Source: Zelonia costaricensis (lineage: Eukaryota > Euglenozoa > Kinetoplastea > Trypanosomatida > Trypanosomatidae). Taken from it: a stretch of 31,826 nucleotides of DNA. The stretch covers positions 1-31,826 of the forward strand of contig JASAOO010003246.1 of the NCBI GenBank assembly GCA_030849075.1. The letters are read 5' to 3'. Below, one piece after another: positions 28,481 to 31,826 of the stretch. Each line of letters starts with the position of its first letter. Position 1 is the stretch's first letter. Below the pieces are notes generated by a model. The model was not told the DNA's origin. It saw nothing but the letters and a program-made list of their open reading frames with translations, and searched no databases. The translations under genes were made by a program, and so were the position numbers.

Positions 28481-31479
28481 GAAGAAGAAAACGAAGGCGA
28501 AGAGAGTTGCACCTGGAGAGGCCTTCTGAGCCAGACAGTTGAGCGTCAGCAACACTGTGCAGAGGCGTCTGACGTGGCACGCACTCGGGAAGCGAACAGC
28601 AAACACAAACCACAAACGGGAAAGAAGAAAAAGCAGAACGCGAAGAAGAAAAACAAACCGAAAAGAAAAAGGGGGAAGTCACCAGTATGACACACGAAGA
28701 AAGCGTAGTAGAGTGTGTGCGGAGGGGGAGTGATGCTCTTGCGGCAGCTGTCGTGGGAGGCAGGCGGGGAGCAGGGCGGGATGCAGAGGAGGGATGGAGA
28801 ACAGTAAGCGAGAAGAGGAAAGGAAAGAGGAAAAGGAAAAAAAAAGAAAACAAAACGTGTGACGTGAGCACGTGAGTGTGTGTGCCGATCGACGGCGCAG
28901 TTTTATTTTGTGGCTTCCGTGAATAGGGCGAAACGGGGGAGGGAAGGAGGGAGGTAAGAGAGAGTCCGGTGGTGGGGAATCAGATGTCTTGCACTCAACA
29001 CCCACGCGAAAAGAAGACGCGCGCGCCACAGTGCGACTGGGGACACACACACACACACACGCACGTGCTCAGAAAGAAGATGACTTCACAGATGGGCGAC
29101 AGACACACCAAGCCACAGGACACGCTGGTGAGCGAACACAAAAAAGCGCAAACAACAACAAGAGAAAGGGAGGGATGGGACGGGCAAGAAGGAAGGAAAG
29201 AAATAAGAACGAAGCAAGGCGATCTTCTGCGCACCTTGCCTCCTCGGTTCGCTACCGTGCCGTGCAAAGATGGGTTGACGGGGAGGGGGTTGCGAGCGCG
29301 CGAGCGAGTGAAACCGAAGGAAGCTCTGGAGAGGTCGGGGTTGTGGGGGCGAGGTGGGGGGAGAGGCAGTCGAAGGGAATGCTGGAGAGAACAAAGAAAG
29401 CGAAAGAGAGGAGTCGACACACACCTGCACAGAGGGGGGGGGACGCAAACAACAACGCGCGCGGGCAAAGCGGCGCGAGAGGAACACACACACCCACACG
29501 CGTGCAGATCCCGTGTGCCGGCGGGCAGCGAAAAAGTGAAGCAACGGCAAAGATAAGAGGAGAAGTGCAGGGGGAAAAGGGGGGAGGCGGTAGGAGGAGC
29601 AGATACGCACGCAGTCGGCAGTGCGTTCACCAGGCAAGGGGAGGACGAGGAACAAGACTTGGGGCAGCCAGCACGGGGAAAGTCGAAGAGGAAACACACA
29701 AACAGAAAAAAAAGAAGAAAAACACAGAGACGTTAGTCAACAGCGAGATCAACGACGAGCGGCACAGGTGAGTGAGAGAGAGAGAAGGAAAACGAAAAAA
29801 AGAAAAAAACAAAGAGAAAGAGAGCGCGAAGAAAGCGCCACCACAACACACGAAGCGCGCGCCGTGACGAGGAAACGGCGGCCAACACAGCACGGCGGTG
29901 ATAATGAAGTCAAAAAAAAAACCAGCAAAAGCAAACTCGCCCACAACAACACGAGAAACGGAATACAAAGAAGAGAAGAAGGGCAACCGACGGGGCCTGC
30001 GCCTGCCTTAAAACAGAACAAGAAGAAAGTCAAGCGTCGGTGCTGGTGCGGTGGAGGGTGAAGAATTTGCGTTTTAGAGACAGGGGACGGTGGGAGGGGG
30101 CGAGCGGGCAGTCGGGAGGGGGAGGGAGGGTGTGGAGGTGGATCGTCTTTCTCCTTCTTTGGCTTCTCCTCGAACGCGCGCGGTTTGCGTGGGTGAGGAG
30201 GGCGCACTTCTTTTCGGGAGGGGATGGGAGGAGGGTGACGGAAGCGCACTCGTCAAGCGCAGTCGACGGCACGCGCGCGTGGTGAGGCAGCGGAAAAAAA
30301 AAAAGAGGCAAAAGGGTCGGGGAAAGAAAAGGGGGCAAAAAAGACACCGCACGCAGATGGACAAGTGAAAACCACAAAGGCGGCGCAGCTCAGCTGAGCA
30401 CCAATGCGCGAGCGCAGGGAGAGGGGCGGGGGCAGGAGAGAGTTCGCGCAAACCAAAGGAGGATGCGGCGGATGGCGCAAAGGACGACAATCACACAATG
30501 GCGTGCGCACAGGCAACGCAGAGCACACGTGCGCGCTGATCACACACAAAAAAGGGGGAAGTGGAAAGAGAAAAGGAGAAGGAACAGAGATAAGTTAGTA
30601 CTCCCGCGATCAACGTGAAAGAGAGGGAGGAGGAGGAGGAGGGGGGGCAGGCAGCCGCCCGAGACGAGACGTGGAGGGTGCAAGAGAACAAGATGATGAA
30701 CGCACAGAGAGAAGGGCGAGAACGGCGGAGTCGCGGGAGAAAGAGAAGGGGAGGGGGGTGAATCGAGGCGCGACAGAGACGGAAAGTGGCGAGACACACA
30801 CACGCACACACTCACACACACACACACGATACTCACACAACTATGCTAAGAGCGTTTCGGCGAGGAGGAGTGGGGGAGGGGGTAAAAGAGGGGAGGGGTT
30901 GTAGATACGGAGATGAAGTGAACCACAAAAAAGAACCAAACGCAAGAGATGGCAGTGCGGGGGCAAGTGCAAGACAGCGGAGGGGGGGGGGGTTGGGACA
31001 GAAATAAAGTGGAGACTGATGGAGTCGCAACCCTCCCGACGTCACGGAGGAGCCGAAATAGAAGAGACGCGTGAAAGGGAGCCACAGAAAGGAGGAAACA
31101 AACGGACACACCGCACACACACGCAAGTCACACGCAAGTCACACCAAATTGGAAAGAAGAAAAAAAAGGTCAGCCGCAACTGCAACAGCGCAAAGGGCGA
31201 AAAGAAAAGAAAACAGGTAGAGACTCGAGCGTTGCAAGTGGGCGCACTCGTACAAAAGCGGCCGTGAGTTCCCTGCACGCACGCACACACAATGAAGAAG
31301 AGGAAGAAGAACCAAAGCAGCCCAACAACAAAACCCACACGGAGAGACAAAAAAAGAAGTACGCAGCGAAAATAAAGAGAGAGCGACAGCAAAGCGACGC
31401 TGCGGTGCACGACGTCGTCGCCCCTTCCTTCCACAGCTTCGTTTTTCGCCTTCCGTTTCGTGCTCGCGCCCACACGCTG

Positions 31480-31561
31480 CTTCTTCTTCTTCCTTTGTGT
31501 TTTTCCTTTCCTCCTCTGCGCTCTGTTTTTTATTCTCTTCACTCGTTCTCTTTAATGCGAG
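31480..31561 (+). promoter_or_regulatory. Plus-strand pyrimidine tract with first AG (possible splice acceptor)
   Basis: From 31480 to 31553 the plus strand is dense in T and C (repeated TTC, TTTTTCC and similar), with no AG until 31560-31561. This mirrors the acceptors of the minus-strand genes but in the opposite orientation. The first ATG after it (31645) opens only a short frame of about 43 codons, so any gene served would lie beyond the window. Confidence 0.3.
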
Positions 31562-31826
31562 CAGAACCGCGACGACACTGCCTCGCTGCGCTCTGGCCGT
31601 TAAGGTGACAGCCGCTCCGTCACACACACAGACACACAAGCGTCGATGGTCCTCTGCGAAACTGTGAGCACACACACACGCACGTTTAACCGCACAACTT
31701 CTACGCGCACCAGCAACGCGAAAAAAAGGGAAACACTGACGAGATGCGGTGGAGGGGGAGGGGTGAAGCAACACTAACCAAGGCAGCCTGACGAGTGCAG
31801 GACAGAGAGGAAGGGAGGGGGGGGGA

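Larger units (their letters stand above)
25951..31826. other. Long gene-free spacer at the right end
   Basis: About 5.9 kb with no frame I can support as a gene on either strand. Most of it is purine-rich on the plus strand (GA and A-rich tracts, especially 28580-28860 and 29550-30040), with CA repeats and G runs. A mixed-composition block lies at about 26440-26660. At about 31421-31560 the bias flips to C/T on the plus strand. The stretch could be the 3' flank of a minus-strand gene beyond the window or a strand-switch region. Frames such as 27643-28512 (minus) and 28989-29771 (plus) are repeat-derived (Cys-Val and His-Thr runs). Confidence 0.7.

Noticed and set aside
27643..28512. 289-codon minus-strand frame in the right spacer
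   Set aside because: Built from Cys-Val runs of a TG repeat and Ser/Pro/Leu-rich pyrimidine tracts, so not gene-like.
28989..29771. 260-codon plus-strand frame in the right spacer
   Set aside because: Composed of Arg, Lys, Glu and Gly from purine-rich DNA plus His-Thr repeats, with no motif.

Overview
The window looks like nuclear chromosomal DNA of a trypanosomatid of the Leishmania group (Leishmaniinae). The long, intron-free, GC-rich reading frames are full of Ala, Ser, Gly and His homopolymers. All recognisable genes lie on the minus strand and are separated by 0.7-2.6 kb spacers rich in CA/TG repeats. Each start codon is preceded, on the coding strand, by a pyrimidine tract and a first AG, the pattern of a spliced-leader acceptor. 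This is the layout of one polycistronic transcription unit read right to left. I cannot name the species or chromosome from sequence alone.

In transcription order (right to left) I support five genes. (1) 18724-25950 encodes a 2408-residue low-complexity protein of unknown function. (2) 14153-17344 encodes a 1063-residue coiled-coil protein that carries the C-terminal signature of the axonemal protein CFAP58/CCDC147. (3) 11254-13215 encodes a 653-residue, probably mitochondrial, Ppx/GppA-like protein with several unusual key motifs. (4) 9451-10533 encodes a 360-residue DDRGK1/UFBP1 orthologue, a membrane-anchored cofactor of UFMylation. (5) 1248-6842 encodes an 1864-residue protein kinase whose catalytic core resembles LKB1/STK11. 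Its core is interrupted by large insertions and it ends in a possible CaaX prenylation box. A possible start of a sixth gene touches the left edge.

For all five genes the start was moved from the longest open frame to the first ATG after a plausible splice acceptor. The longer frames begin at GTG or TTG, and in several genes they would translate CA/TG repeats.

About 5.9 kb at the right end (25951-31826) holds no gene I can support. Its plus strand is strongly purine-rich with long G runs and CA repeats. Near the far right (about 31421-31560) the bias flips abruptly to a plus-strand pyrimidine tract followed by AG. The tract could mark a plus-strand gene just outside the window, which would make this spacer a divergent strand-switch (transcription start) region. 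That is inference only.

The genes do not form a single pathway, as is normal for trypanosomatid polycistrons. The most interesting leads are the LKB1-like kinase, the complete DDRGK1 and the divergent Ppx/GppA-like protein. I found no mobile element, CRISPR array, rRNA or tRNA.
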